Shown here in pieces: positions 16,646 to 24,775 of a stretch of DNA of 64,000 nt. The translations under genes were made by a program, and so were the position numbers. Positions within the stretch are counted from its first letter, which is position 1. Every line of letters begins with the position of its first letter. Where the stretch lies: NCBI RefSeq assembly GCF_014644735.1, contig NZ_BMKZ01000008.1, positions 1 through 64,000 on the forward strand, written 5' to 3'. This DNA is from Caldalkalibacillus thermarum (GTDB lineage: Bacteria; Bacillota; Bacilli; Caldalkalibacillales; Caldalkalibacillaceae). The notes beneath the pieces are model-generated. The model was not told the DNA's origin, made no database searches, and was given only the letters and a program-made list of their open reading frames with translations.

Positions 16646-17560
16646 ATGGGGGTGTCCGCATCACAAAAACAGTTATTCGGGTTGTTTGCCCACCCGGTTG
16701 GCCACAGCTTGTCTCCCGTCATGCACAACAGGGCTTTTCAAGCATTGGGGTTACCGTTTTATTATCATCCTTTTGATATTCCTCCTGAGCGCTTGCCGGA
16801 GGCGGTTGCCGGATTAAAAGCGCTGGGCATCAGGGGAATTAATGTGACCATTCCCCATAAGGAAAACATTGTTCCCCTGCTGGATGAGCTGGATCCCGAA
16901 GCGGAAGCGATTGGGGCAGTCAATACGGTTGTTTTGTCTGAAACAGGCCGGTTGACCGGGTATAATACAGATGGAGCCGGTTATGTGCAGTCGTTGCTTT
17001 CGGAGACAGGGATCAACTTGAAAGAGACAAACGTCCTGCTGTTGGGAGCCGGTGGCGCAGCAAAAGCGATTGCGGTCTATCTGATTAAACACGGCTGTGC
17101 CAGTTTGACCATTGCCAACCGGACGGAACACAAAGCCGAAACATTGGCGCACCATGTTCAGCGTTACGCCGCTCAGAGCCATGCTGGGAAAAGGAGTTCC
17201 TCACCCGTGCGGATTAATGTCCACAGCTGGTCCCAGCTGGACCGAGACGGGGTGAAGGCATACCAGCTGATCATCAATACCACGCCTGTCGGGATGTGGC
17301 CTAATGTGGGGCAGGTCCCTCTCGAACTGAAAGAACTTTCTCCGGGAACCATTGTCAGCGACATTGTTTACAATCCTCTGCAGACTGCGTTTTTAAAGGC
17401 GGCTGAACAACTTGGCGCACAGGTTCACCACGGGTTGGGCATGTTCATCTATCAGGGGGCGTTGGCCTTCAAACTGTTTACCGGGTATGAAGCCCCCCTT
17501 GAGGTCATGCGCAAGGTTGTGAAGGATCAGCTCAACTTATCGTCATCGCAAGGGAAATGA
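16646..17560 (+). CDS. aroE: Shikimate dehydrogenase
   Basis: A 304-residue NADPH-dependent enzyme that reduces 3-dehydroshikimate to shikimate in aromatic amino acid synthesis. The substrate site HPVGHSLSPVMHN (about 16-28) and the catalytic Lys in NVTIPHKE (about 66-73) are intact. The nucleotide site is GAGGAAKA (about 135-142), and NTTPVGMWP and the C-terminal GLGMFIYQGALAF complete the family pattern. Either ATG 16646 or GTG 16652 could be used; GAGAGGAGG is spaced better for the GTG. It lies inside the yqe operon as in B. subtilis (aroD). Confidence 0.95.
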   Translation: MGVSASQKQLFGLFAHPVGHSLSPVMHNRAFQALGLPFYYHPFDIPPERLPEAVAGLKALGIRGINVTIPHKENIVPLLDELDPEAEAIGAVNTVVLSETGRLTGYNTDGAGYVQSLLSETGINLKETNVLLLGAGGAAKAIAVYLIKHGCASLTIANRTEHKAETLAHHVQRYAAQSHAGKRSSSPVRINVHSWSQLDRDGVKAYQLIINTTPVGMWPNVGQVPLELKELSPGTIVSDIVYNPLQTAFLKAAEQLGAQVHHGLGMFIYQGALAFKLFTGYEAPLEVMRKVVKDQLNLSSSQGK

Positions 17561-17579
17561 GATCGAAGGAGGGAAGAAC

Positions 17580-17870
17580 ATGCTAACCGGAAAACAAAAG
17601 CGTTATTTGCGTTCACTGGCCCACCATCTGAATCCTATTTTCCAGGTGGGCAAAGGGGGCGTCAACGACAATATGCTGCAGCAAATCAAGGATGCGCTTA
17701 AAGCCCGGGAACTGATTAAGGTATCCGTTTTACAAAACTGTGAGCAGGACAAACATGAGGTGGCTGAAGAGTTGGCCCAGGGCACCGGGGCTGAACTGGT
17801 TCAGGTTATCGGCAAACAGATTGTGCTGTACAAAGAGTCGGAGGAAAACAAGCAGATTGAGTTGCCGTAA
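17580..17870 (+). CDS. yhbY: YhbY family RNA-binding protein (YqeI)
   Basis: A 96-residue single-domain CRM/YhbY protein that associates with pre-50S ribosomal particles. The family core LTGKQKRYLRSLAHHLNPIF is followed by the GxGG loop (VGKGGVND, about 23-30) and a C-terminal beta strand VIGKQIVLY. Its 3' end overlaps the start of nadD by 14 bp. Confidence 0.93.
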   Translation: MLTGKQKRYLRSLAHHLNPIFQVGKGGVNDNMLQQIKDALKARELIKVSVLQNCEQDKHEVAEELAQGTGAELVQVIGKQIVLYKESEENKQIELP

Positions 17871-18474
17871 AATTGGCCTCTTGGGCGGAACATTCGACCC
17901 GGTGCATCTTACCCATTTGCACATGGCTGAAGTGGCCCGGGATGAATGTCAATTGGATGAAGTCTGGTTTGTGCCTGCCAAGGTGCCCCCTCATAAGCAA
18001 GGATGCCCTATTACACCGGGAGAGACGAGGATTGAGATGCTTAAGCTGGCGCTGAAAGGTATTCCTTATTTCAAACTCTCTCTGGTTGAGTTCGAACGGG
18101 AAGGGCCGTCGTATACGATTGACACCGTTAAGCATTTGCAACGCCGTTATCCTGAGTGTCGCTTTTACTTCATTATTGGCGGAGACATGATAGCCGAACT
18201 GCCTGCATGGCACAAAATTGAGGAACTGGTTCAGCTGGTAAGATTTATTGGCGTGGGACGGCCGGACGTCACTCGTAAAATTAGCCACCCATGGGCACGT
18301 TATGTCCACCAAGTGGAGATGATTCCCTCCCATCTGTCTTCCTCCCTGATCCGCAAGCGGAGGCAAGAGGGAAAAAGCATTCGTTTTCTAGTGCCTGAGC
18401 CTGTATACGAGTATATTGAACGTCACGGCTTATATCACACGAGTGGCAAATACAGCCGAAACAAAGGAGAATGA
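17857..18474 (+). CDS. nadD: Nicotinate-nucleotide adenylyltransferase
   Basis: A 205-residue enzyme that adenylates nicotinate mononucleotide to deamido-NAD. The nucleotidyl transferase motif GGTFDPVHLTH (residues 9-19) differs from the usual GGTFDPxHxGH in having Thr for the last Gly. The C-terminal SSSLIRKR matches the ISxTxxR motif. No ATG or GTG precedes the conserved core in frame, so TTG 17857, inside the end of yhbY, is the likely start; GGAGG is 12 nt upstream. Its product feeds NAD synthesis; yqeK follows after 3 bp. Confidence 0.92.
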   Translation: MSCRKIGLLGGTFDPVHLTHLHMAEVARDECQLDEVWFVPAKVPPHKQGCPITPGETRIEMLKLALKGIPYFKLSLVEFEREGPSYTIDTVKHLQRRYPECRFYFIIGGDMIAELPAWHKIEELVQLVRFIGVGRPDVTRKISHPWARYVHQVEMIPSHLSSSLIRKRRQEGKSIRFLVPEPVYEYIERHGLYHTSGKYSRNKGE

Positions 18475-18477
18475 TGG

Positions 18478-19086
18478 ATGTTTGCCCAAAGGAAACTGAA
18501 CCGGGAAGAAATGTTTGCACAAGTGAAAAAGGTATTAACTCCTCACCGTTACCAGCATACGATTGGAGTCTGGCAAACAGCTGTCCGCTTGGCAGAGCGG
18601 TATGGTGCCGATGTGGAGAAAGCAGAAGCAGCTGCCATTTTCCATGATTATGCGAAATACAGACCAGAGGGTGAAATGCGCAAGCTGATTGAAACGGTAA
18701 GAGAGATTCCTAATGACTTGGTGGAGTACAACAAAGAATTATGGCATGCCTTTGTAGGCGCTTATGTGGTCAAGCATGAAGTGGGGCTCCAAGACGAAGA
18801 AGTGCTGGCCGCGATCCGTTATCATACCACGGGAAGAACTGGCATGACCCCGCTGGAAAAAGTGGTTTATCTGGCTGATTACATAGAACCTGGACGCTCC
18901 TTTCCCGGAGTGGACGATGTGCGGCGGACAGCTGAAGAGGATCTGGACCGGGCAGTATACATGGCTTTGGAGAGGACCATCCGTTTTCTTGAAGAAAGAG
19001 GGGAAAAAGTGTATCCTTTGAGCAGAGCTGCTTATGAAGACTTGAAAATTAAGGAGGAATCCCATGGAGACTCAGGACCTTCTTAA
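18478..19086 (+). CDS. yqeK: YqeK family HD-domain hydrolase (Ap4A-degrading type)
   Basis: A 202-residue HD-superfamily protein. The metal-binding residues appear in RYQHTIGVW (His), FHDYAKY (HD) and the downstream LWHAFVGAYV and YHTTGR regions. Related YqeK proteins symmetrically cleave diadenosine tetraphosphate to ADP. Its 3' end overlaps rsfS by 23 bp, so the two are translationally coupled. Confidence 0.93.
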   Translation: MFAQRKLNREEMFAQVKKVLTPHRYQHTIGVWQTAVRLAERYGADVEKAEAAAIFHDYAKYRPEGEMRKLIETVREIPNDLVEYNKELWHAFVGAYVVKHEVGLQDEEVLAAIRYHTTGRTGMTPLEKVVYLADYIEPGRSFPGVDDVRRTAEEDLDRAVYMALERTIRFLEERGEKVYPLSRAAYEDLKIKEESHGDSGPS

Positions 19087-19414
19087 AGCGGTGGTGGATA
19101 GCGCCGAAGATAAAAAAGCCCAGGATATTGTGGTGCTGGATATTAGAGGGTTGTCTGTCGTTGCCGATTATTTCGTGATTTGCCACGGGAACTCGGAAAC
19201 ACAAGTACAAGCCATAGCTGAGGCTGTGCGGGAAAAGGCTGAGGAAATGGGATTAAATCTCAAGCCGCTGGAAGGCTTTGAGCAGGCCCGCTGGGTGTTG
19301 ATTGATCTGGGAGATGTGATTGTTCACGTCTTTCACAGGGAAGAGCGTGAGTTTTATAATCTGGAAAAAATTTGGGCAGATGCGCCCCGCCTGGCTTGGT
19401 CAGCTGAAAGATAA
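19064..19414 (+). CDS. rsfS: Ribosomal silencing factor RsfS
   Basis: A 116-residue member of the RsfS/Iojap family. These proteins bind L14 on the 50S subunit and block subunit joining during starvation. The fold signature DIVVLDIRGLSVVADYFVIC (about 21-40) and the C-terminal GDVIVHVFHREEREFYNLE motif are intact. AAGGAGG lies 6-10 nt before the ATG. Last gene of the yqe operon; in B. subtilis the next gene would be yqeM, which is absent here. Confidence 0.95.
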   Translation: METQDLLKAVVDSAEDKKAQDIVVLDIRGLSVVADYFVICHGNSETQVQAIAEAVREKAEEMGLNLKPLEGFEQARWVLIDLGDVIVHVFHREEREFYNLEKIWADAPRLAWSAER

Positions 19415-19484
19415 ACAAGGTTTAAGCTGAGCCGCAAACGGAAAAAATAAACAGTAAAAACAATAAAAAATCCCTCGAAAAATG

Positions 19485-19514
19485 TTGACATGCCTTCTGG
19501 TTGTTGCATATAAT
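19485..19514 (+). promoter_or_regulatory. Consensus sigma-A promoter of leuS
   Basis: TTGACA (19485-19490), 18-bp spacer, TATAAT (19509-19514), both hexamers matching consensus exactly. Transcription would start near 19521. Confidence 0.88.
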
Positions 19515-19520
19515 TCATAC

Positions 19521-19867
19521 TAAAATACTATCAATCCCTATTGACAGACGAATATCAGGGTAAAGGGCGATGAGCAGGAGTAGTAGCTTCTGTTTTGCTT
19601 TACAGAGAGTTGACGGGTGGTGCAAGTCAACAAGCAAAAGGAAGCGAACTCGCCTGTGGAGTCCGTAAAGGTGAAGCTGAGTAGCCTTTACCGTTTTCCG
19701 CGATAAGGAGCAATGAGGAAACAGCAGTGTTGCCTGATCATTTGTAAATTAAAACATTTTTCACAACCATGCTGCTGTTTCGAATTAGGGTGGTACCACG
19801 GGAAGGTAGTTAACGTGAACAAACCTCTCGTCCCTAGCCAGAAGGCGCTGGGGGTGGGAGGTTTTTT
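19521..19867 (+). promoter_or_regulatory. T-box leader controlling leuS (Leu specifier)
   Basis: The T-box sequence AGGGTGGTACCACGG (19787-19801) is unmistakable. Upstream lies a long stem I; the triplet CTC (19649-19651) in GCGAACTCGCC is the probable specifier and reads Leu. A terminator (AACCTC at 19822 onward with GAGGTTTTTT at 19858-19867) closes the leader. Uncharged leucyl-tRNA should favour the antiterminator and leuS expression. Confidence 0.94.
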
Positions 19868-19941
19868 AGTGACATCCACCGGTTTTGTTCAGCTGGTACA
19901 TAAGTTTTCAAAAACATCAAGAGATAGAAGGAGGTTGCGGC

Positions 19942-22377
19942 ATGTCCAAAGCAGGTTCAAGTTATCCCTTCCGTGACATTGAACGGAAGTGGCAAACGTA
20001 CTGGGAAGAAAACAAAACTTTTAAAGCGACCGATGATCCGGATAAAGAGTATTTTTACGTACTGGATATGTTTCCCTATCCTTCCGGTGCCGGACTGCAC
20101 GTGGGCCATGTGGAAGGATATACGGCCAGTGATATTGTGGCCCGTTACAAGCGGATGAAAGGCTATAATGTATTGCACCCTATGGGCTGGGATGCCTTTG
20201 GCCTGCCTGCCGAGCAGCATGCTTTAGAGACCGGTGAACATCCGCGGGAGATAACCAAGCGCAATATTGACAACTTCCGGCGCCAGCTCAAATCCCTAGG
20301 CTTTTCCTATGACTGGGACCGAGAATTTAGCACCACGGATCCAAAGTATTACAAGTGGACCCAGTGGATTTTTTTGAAACTGTACGAAAAAGGATTGGCT
20401 TATATCGATGAAGTGCCAGTCAACTGGTGCCCTGCCTTAGGCACAGTCTTGGCCAACGAGGAAGTGATCGATGGCAAGAGTGAACGGGGCGGCCACCCGG
20501 TCATCCGCAAACCGATGAAACAATGGATGCTCAAAATTACGGCTTATGCTGACCGTTTGCTGGAAGATTTGGATGAGCTGGATTGGCCTGAAAGCATCAA
20601 GGAGATGCAGCGGAACTGGATCGGCCGCTCGGAGGGGGCCAACATCACCTTCCGCGTTGACGGCCATGATGAAAGTTTTGTGGTCTTTACCACCCGCCCA
20701 GATACGTTGTTTGGCGCCACCTATTGCGTATTGGCACCGGAGCATCCGCTGGTAGATAAAATTACCACCCCTGAACACCGTGAAGCCGTCAAAGCATACC
20801 AGGAGCAGGCAGCCCGCAAGAATGACCTGGAGCGCACTGAACTGCAAAAAGAGAAAACCGGCGTGTTTACTGGTGCCTACGCCATCAACCCGGTTAATGG
20901 GGCCAAACTGCCCATTTGGATTGCTGACTATGTGCTGGCCCATTATGGCACAGGGGCCATTATGGCCGTTCCCGGACATGATGAGCGTGACCATGCGTTT
21001 GCCAAAAAATATGATCTGCCTATCGTGGAAGTGGTCAAAGGGGCGGAGGATATTCAAGAAGCCGCCTATACAGGAGACGGGGAGCACATCAATTCCGGGT
21101 TTTTAAATGGCTTGTACAACAAAGAAGCGATCGAAGCGATGATCAACTGGCTGGAAGAAAAAGGGATTGGCGAGCGCAAAGTCAGTTACAAGATGCGCGA
21201 CTGGCTGTTCAGCCGCCAGCGCTACTGGGGAGAACCTATCCCTATTTTGCATCTGGAAGACGGCAGCATAAAACCTGTCCCTGAATCAGAATTGCCCTTG
21301 ACTCTGCCGGAAGTGGACGAGATTAAACCGTCTGGCACCGGTGAATCGCCGCTGGCCAATGTGGAAGAATGGGTCAATACGGTCGATCCTGAAACAGGAA
21401 TGAAAGCACGGCGGGAGACCAATACCATGCCCCAATGGGCCGGCAGCTGCTGGTACTATTTGCGTTTCCTTGATCCCCATAATAAAAAAGAACTGTGTTC
21501 AAAAGAGCAGCAGGAAAAATGGCTGCCTGTGGATCTGTATATTGGCGGTGCTGAGCATGCGGTTCTCCATCTTTTGTATGCCCGTTTCTGGCATAAGGTG
21601 TTATACGATCTGGGTCTGGTCACCACCAAAGAACCCTTTAAGAAACTGGTGAACCAGGGGATGATCCTAGGTGAAAACAATGAAAAAATGAGCAAATCCA
21701 AAGGCAATGTGGTCAATCCTGACGATGTGATTGAAGAATACGGGGCCGACACGTTGCGGGTGTACGAGATGTTTATGGGTCCGCTGGAGGCCAGCAAACC
21801 GTGGAGCACGGATGGCTTGGAAGGGGCTCACCGCTTCCTTAACCGCGTCTGGCGCCTGGTGATGACAGAGGATGGCACTCTGGCTGACAATATCCAAGAT
21901 GTAGAGGGCAGCGAAGCGTTTCAGCGCATCTGGCACCAGACGATCAAGAAAGTGACCGAGGATATTGAGGGGCTCCGGTTTAATACAGCTATCAGCCAGT
22001 TGATGGTCTTTGTCAATGAGGCCTACAAACAAGACGTATTGCCCAAACGGGCCATTGAGGACTTTGTTAAATTGCTGTCCCCCATTGCCCCCCATATCTG
22101 CGAAGAAATGTGGCAGGCTCTCGGTCATCAAGAGACGCTGGCTTATGAGCCCTGGCCCACATATGACGAAAGCTTGCTGGTGGAAGACAGCGTTGAAATT
22201 GTGATTCAGATTATGGGCAAAATCAAGGCACGCATGGAGGTGCCGGTTGATTTAAGCAAAGAAGAGCTGGAACTGAAAGCCCTTGAACATGAAAAAATTA
22301 AGGACGAACTGGAAGGAAAAACCATCCGCAAAGTGATTGTAGTTCCCAATAAATTGGTCAACATTGTGGCAAATTAA
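19942..22377 (+). CDS. leuS: Leucyl-tRNA synthetase
   Basis: An 811-residue class Ia synthetase that charges tRNA-Leu. The HIGH motif appears as HVGH (about 53-56), the CP1 editing domain follows (Thr-rich [15 protein letters not shown] region, about 240), and KMSKS is at about 581-585. ATG 19942 is preceded by GAAGGAGG and matches the usual bacterial N-terminus ([14 protein letters not shown]); the frame is open upstream to 19885. It sits between rsfS and comER and is controlled by its own promoter and T-box. Confidence 0.97.
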   Translation: MSKAGSSYPFRDIERKWQTYWEENKTFKATDDPDKEYFYVLDMFPYPSGAGLHVGHVEGYTASDIVARYKRMKGYNVLHPMGWDAFGLPAEQHALETGEHPREITKRNIDNFRRQLKSLGFSYDWDREFSTTDPKYYKWTQWIFLKLYEKGLAYIDEVPVNWCPALGTVLANEEVIDGKSERGGHPVIRKPMKQWMLKITAYADRLLEDLDELDWPESIKEMQRNWIGRSEGANITFRVDGHDESFVVFTTRPDTLFGATYCVLAPEHPLVDKITTPEHREAVKAYQEQAARKNDLERTELQKEKTGVFTGAYAINPVNGAKLPIWIADYVLAHYGTGAIMAVPGHDERDHAFAKKYDLPIVEVVKGAEDIQEAAYTGDGEHINSGFLNGLYNKEAIEAMINWLEEKGIGERKVSYKMRDWLFSRQRYWGEPIPILHLEDGSIKPVPESELPLTLPEVDEIKPSGTGESPLANVEEWVNTVDPETGMKARRETNTMPQWAGSCWYYLRFLDPHNKKELCSKEQQEKWLPVDLYIGGAEHAVLHLLYARFWHKVLYDLGLVTTKEPFKKLVNQGMILGENNEKMSKSKGNVVNPDDVIEEYGADTLRVYEMFMGPLEASKPWSTDGLEGAHRFLNRVWRLVMTEDGTLADNIQDVEGSEAFQRIWHQTIKKVTEDIEGLRFNTAISQLMVFVNEAYKQDVLPKRAIEDFVKLLSPIAPHICEEMWQALGHQETLAYEPWPTYDESLLVEDSVEIVIQIMGKIKARMEVPVDLSKEELELKALEHEKIKDELEGKTIRKVIVVPNKLVNIVAN

Positions 22378-22389
22378 AGACTAGCATCA

Positions 22390-22426
22390 TGCCCTAATCC
22401 CTGTTAGGAAGGGGTTAGGGCATTTT
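22390..22426 (+). terminator. leuS terminator
   Basis: A 12-bp stem (22390-22401 with 22411-22422) around the arm TGCCCTAATCCC, followed by a weak T-tract (TTTTATG). The remaining 140 bp to comER hold no gene I can see. Confidence 0.75.
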
Positions 22427-22566
22427 ATGCTCGGCATGCGGAAGAAGGCATAAAAAAACCGGAACATTTTCTTTTTTCTTTACGTAAGTAGACAGGATTT
22501 TTAAAAAACATGTAGAATAGTGTTAAAAAAGATAAAAAGAAAAGGCATGTTTCGAAGCGCAACAGG

Positions 22567-23397
22567 TTAGGTGGATGTTTTGTAAAACATTTCTTGCACC
22601 AGTTCCACATCTTCGTTGAACTTAAGCTGAGTCGCTTTGAACAGTTTATGGAACATGTCATCCACTTCCCGTTCCAGCACGCTGATGCCGACACCGGTAA
22701 CGCCCCCTGGCACACACACCCTCTCTTGCAAAGACTCCAGAGTAAATTTGTTTTTGGCCATGAGTGCTCCAAAACCGATCATCATCTGGGTGAAGAGGGT
22801 GACCGCTTTATCCCGGGGAATTCCTGTTTCTTCTACAGCAGCGTCAATCATCCGTTGCAGAAGGAAGCTGATAAAAGCCGGGCCGCAGCTGGCAATATCA
22901 GCAGAGATACGGGTATATTTTTCATCCAGCCACAGGGGGTGGCTGATCGATTTCATCAGCTGGAAGAGGACATCTTTATCCCGTTCGGTCAGGCGCTCGC
23001 CGGCCATGATCAGGGAAGCCCCTCGCCCTGCGGAATTCGTAATGCTTGGAATCACTTTGGCCACTTTCGCTTTTAATTTCCGTTCCAAGTCTTTAATTTC
23101 AACGGGGCTTGTGATGGAAACAATGAGGTGTTCTTCATGCACCTCATCCTTGATTTGGTCAATGACCGTTTGGAATTCAAGCGGCTTAATGCAGAGAAAG
23201 ATAATGTCGGCTCTCTGTACCACACGGACGTTGGAAGGATAAGCGTGTAAACCTGTGTATCTTTTAGCCAGCGCTTTAACTTTGTCAAATGTCCGGTTAG
23301 AGGCATGGATTTGTGACGGCAATAGGGCTTTGGTTTCAATAAAGGCTTCGATCAGGATACTGCCCATGCTTCCCGTGCCAATAAAACCGACGCGCAT
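22567..23397 (-). CDS. comER: Late competence protein ComER (pyrroline-5-carboxylate reductase-like)
   Basis: A 276-residue protein of the ProC fold with the Rossmann motif GFIGTGSMGS (4-13) and the C-terminal helical dimerisation domain (SCGPAFISFLLQRM, then PGGVTGVGI). In B. subtilis ComER is divergently encoded next to comEABC and influences sporulation and biofilm entry rather than DNA uptake directly. The same divergent arrangement holds here. GGGGATTGGAGT precedes the ATG. Confidence 0.92.
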   Translation of the reverse strand: MRVGFIGTGSMGSILIEAFIETKALLPSQIHASNRTFDKVKALAKRYTGLHAYPSNVRVVQRADIIFLCIKPLEFQTVIDQIKDEVHEEHLIVSITSPVEIKDLERKLKAKVAKVIPSITNSAGRGASLIMAGERLTERDKDVLFQLMKSISHPLWLDEKYTRISADIASCGPAFISFLLQRMIDAAVEETGIPRDKAVTLFTQMMIGFGALMAKNKFTLESLQERVCVPGGVTGVGISVLEREVDDMFHKLFKATQLKFNEDVELVQEMFYKTST

Positions 23398-23502
23398 ACT
23401 CCAATCCCCCTATCCCGTTTATGTTATACATATGTGGGCAGTGCTTGGCACATACCTCTTTTTCTGGGGAAAGGTTAAAAATTTAATAAGGAGCAGATAG
23501 GC

Positions 23503-24180
23503 GTGTTTAATGGGTGGACAAGCCGTGAAAAAATGCTGCTTTCGGTAACCATCATCCTGCTGCTGGCAGTGGCCAGCCTCTTGTTCAGCCGCTGGTGGGA
23601 CCATCATGCACACGCACCCGCTGGCAGCTTAACGTTTCCAGCTGCTTTTGAGCAGTTTGAGCAGGAAAAGGTCCGGCTTCAAGGGGTTTCAATAACGACA
23701 GATGGCGGAACGGCTCCAGAGCAACAGGCAAAAGATAAAACGGTTGTGGTCGACATTAAAGGGGCGGTTCAAGTTCCCGGCGTGTATTCGTTAACAGACC
23801 AAGAGCGAGTTATCGATGCCATCCATGAAGCAGGCGGTCTGGCCGAAAACGCGTCTACGCTCCTTCTAAACCTGGCCCAGCCTTTATTTGATGGCATGGT
23901 GATTTACGTGCCCACAGAGGAAGAAGTGGAAAGGGAAGAACTCCCCCGCATATCACCTTCTGGAGCGGGCTTAGAGGGAAATGCTGCGGCTAAAATCAGC
24001 ATTAACCGGGCGACAAAAGAAGAATTGCAACAACTGCCAGGCATTGGCCCGACACGTGCAGAAGCGATTATCCGCTACCGGGAAGAGAACGGTCCCTTTG
24101 GTTCTGTAGAAGAGATTATGAATGTGTCCGGGATCGGTCCAAAAATATTTGAGAATATTAAAGAGGAAATTGAACTTTAA
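23503..24180 (+). CDS. comEA: Competence DNA receptor ComEA
   Basis: A 225-residue membrane-anchored DNA-binding protein. Residues 12-28 form the single transmembrane segment; a linker is followed by an SLBB domain (VVDIKGAVQVPGVYSL, about 82-97) and a C-terminal helix-hairpin-helix pair (INRATKEELQQLPGIGPTRA, about 167-186, then VSGIGPKIFENI). ComEA captures incoming double-stranded DNA outside the membrane. GTG 23503 follows AAGGAG. First gene of comEABC, divergent from comER. Confidence 0.95.
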   Translation: MFNGWTSREKMLLSVTIILLLAVASLLFSRWWDHHAHAPAGSLTFPAAFEQFEQEKVRLQGVSITTDGGTAPEQQAKDKTVVVDIKGAVQVPGVYSLTDQERVIDAIHEAGGLAENASTLLLNLAQPLFDGMVIYVPTEEEVEREELPRISPSGAGLEGNAAAKISINRATKEELQQLPGIGPTRAEAIIRYREENGPFGSVEEIMNVSGIGPKIFENIKEEIEL

Positions 24181-24195
24181 GAAGGTGATGGACAC

Positions 24196-24690
24196 TTGCG
24201 TAAATCATGGGATCATTACTTTATGGATATGGCCTACATGGCGGCCTCCCGGGCCACATGCCCCCGCCGGCATGTAGGCGCAATTCTTGTTAAGGATAAG
24301 AAGATTTTGGGCACAGCCTATAATGGTGCACCGGCCGGGGTGCCTGATTGTTATGAGGCAGGTTGTATGCTGGTGGAAACCTATGAGGAAGAGGACGGAC
24401 AAATGGTTAGAAAGGAGCGGTGCATCCGCGCCATTCATGCCGAACAAAATTTGCTGCTGTTTACAGACAGGGAAGACCGGCAAGGGGCAACGGTATATGT
24501 GACAGACCAGCCATGCTGGACCTGCACCAATATGTTAGCCAACAGCGGCATTGCCGAGATTGTGTATCACCGGGCCTATGCCAAAGACCAGGACAAGGTG
24601 AGGGCGCTGTTGAAACAGAAGGGTATTGTGCTCCGCCACCTTTCAAATTATGTTCCGCCTGCCGGGTTAAAACGAGAGGTGGTCGAGTAA
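24196..24690 (+). CDS. comEB: dCMP deaminase family protein ComEB
   Basis: A 164-residue zinc cytidine/deoxycytidylate deaminase. The zinc site is HAEQN (about 81-85, His and catalytic Glu) and PCWTC (about 102-106). The second Cys/His-containing loop is ATCPRRHVGAI. It converts dCMP to dUMP for thymidylate supply. The start is TTG 24196 after GAAGGTGATG. It lies between comEA and comEC as in B. subtilis. Confidence 0.94.
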   Translation: MRKSWDHYFMDMAYMAASRATCPRRHVGAILVKDKKILGTAYNGAPAGVPDCYEAGCMLVETYEEEDGQMVRKERCIRAIHAEQNLLLFTDREDRQGATVYVTDQPCWTCTNMLANSGIAEIVYHRAYAKDQDKVRALLKQKGIVLRHLSNYVPPAGLKREVVE

Positions 24691-24775
24691 GCCCCTCTGC
24701 ACAGCCTTTGAATTGTAACCACAAGAACCGGGATTGGGGCTGGCCAACACTCTTAAATGGAAAGTAAGTGAAAAT

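Noticed and set aside
20437-21087. Long minus-strand open frame inside leuS
   Set aside because: Shadow of the leuS coding frame: no ribosome site and no recognisable domain, while leuS is intact on the plus strand.
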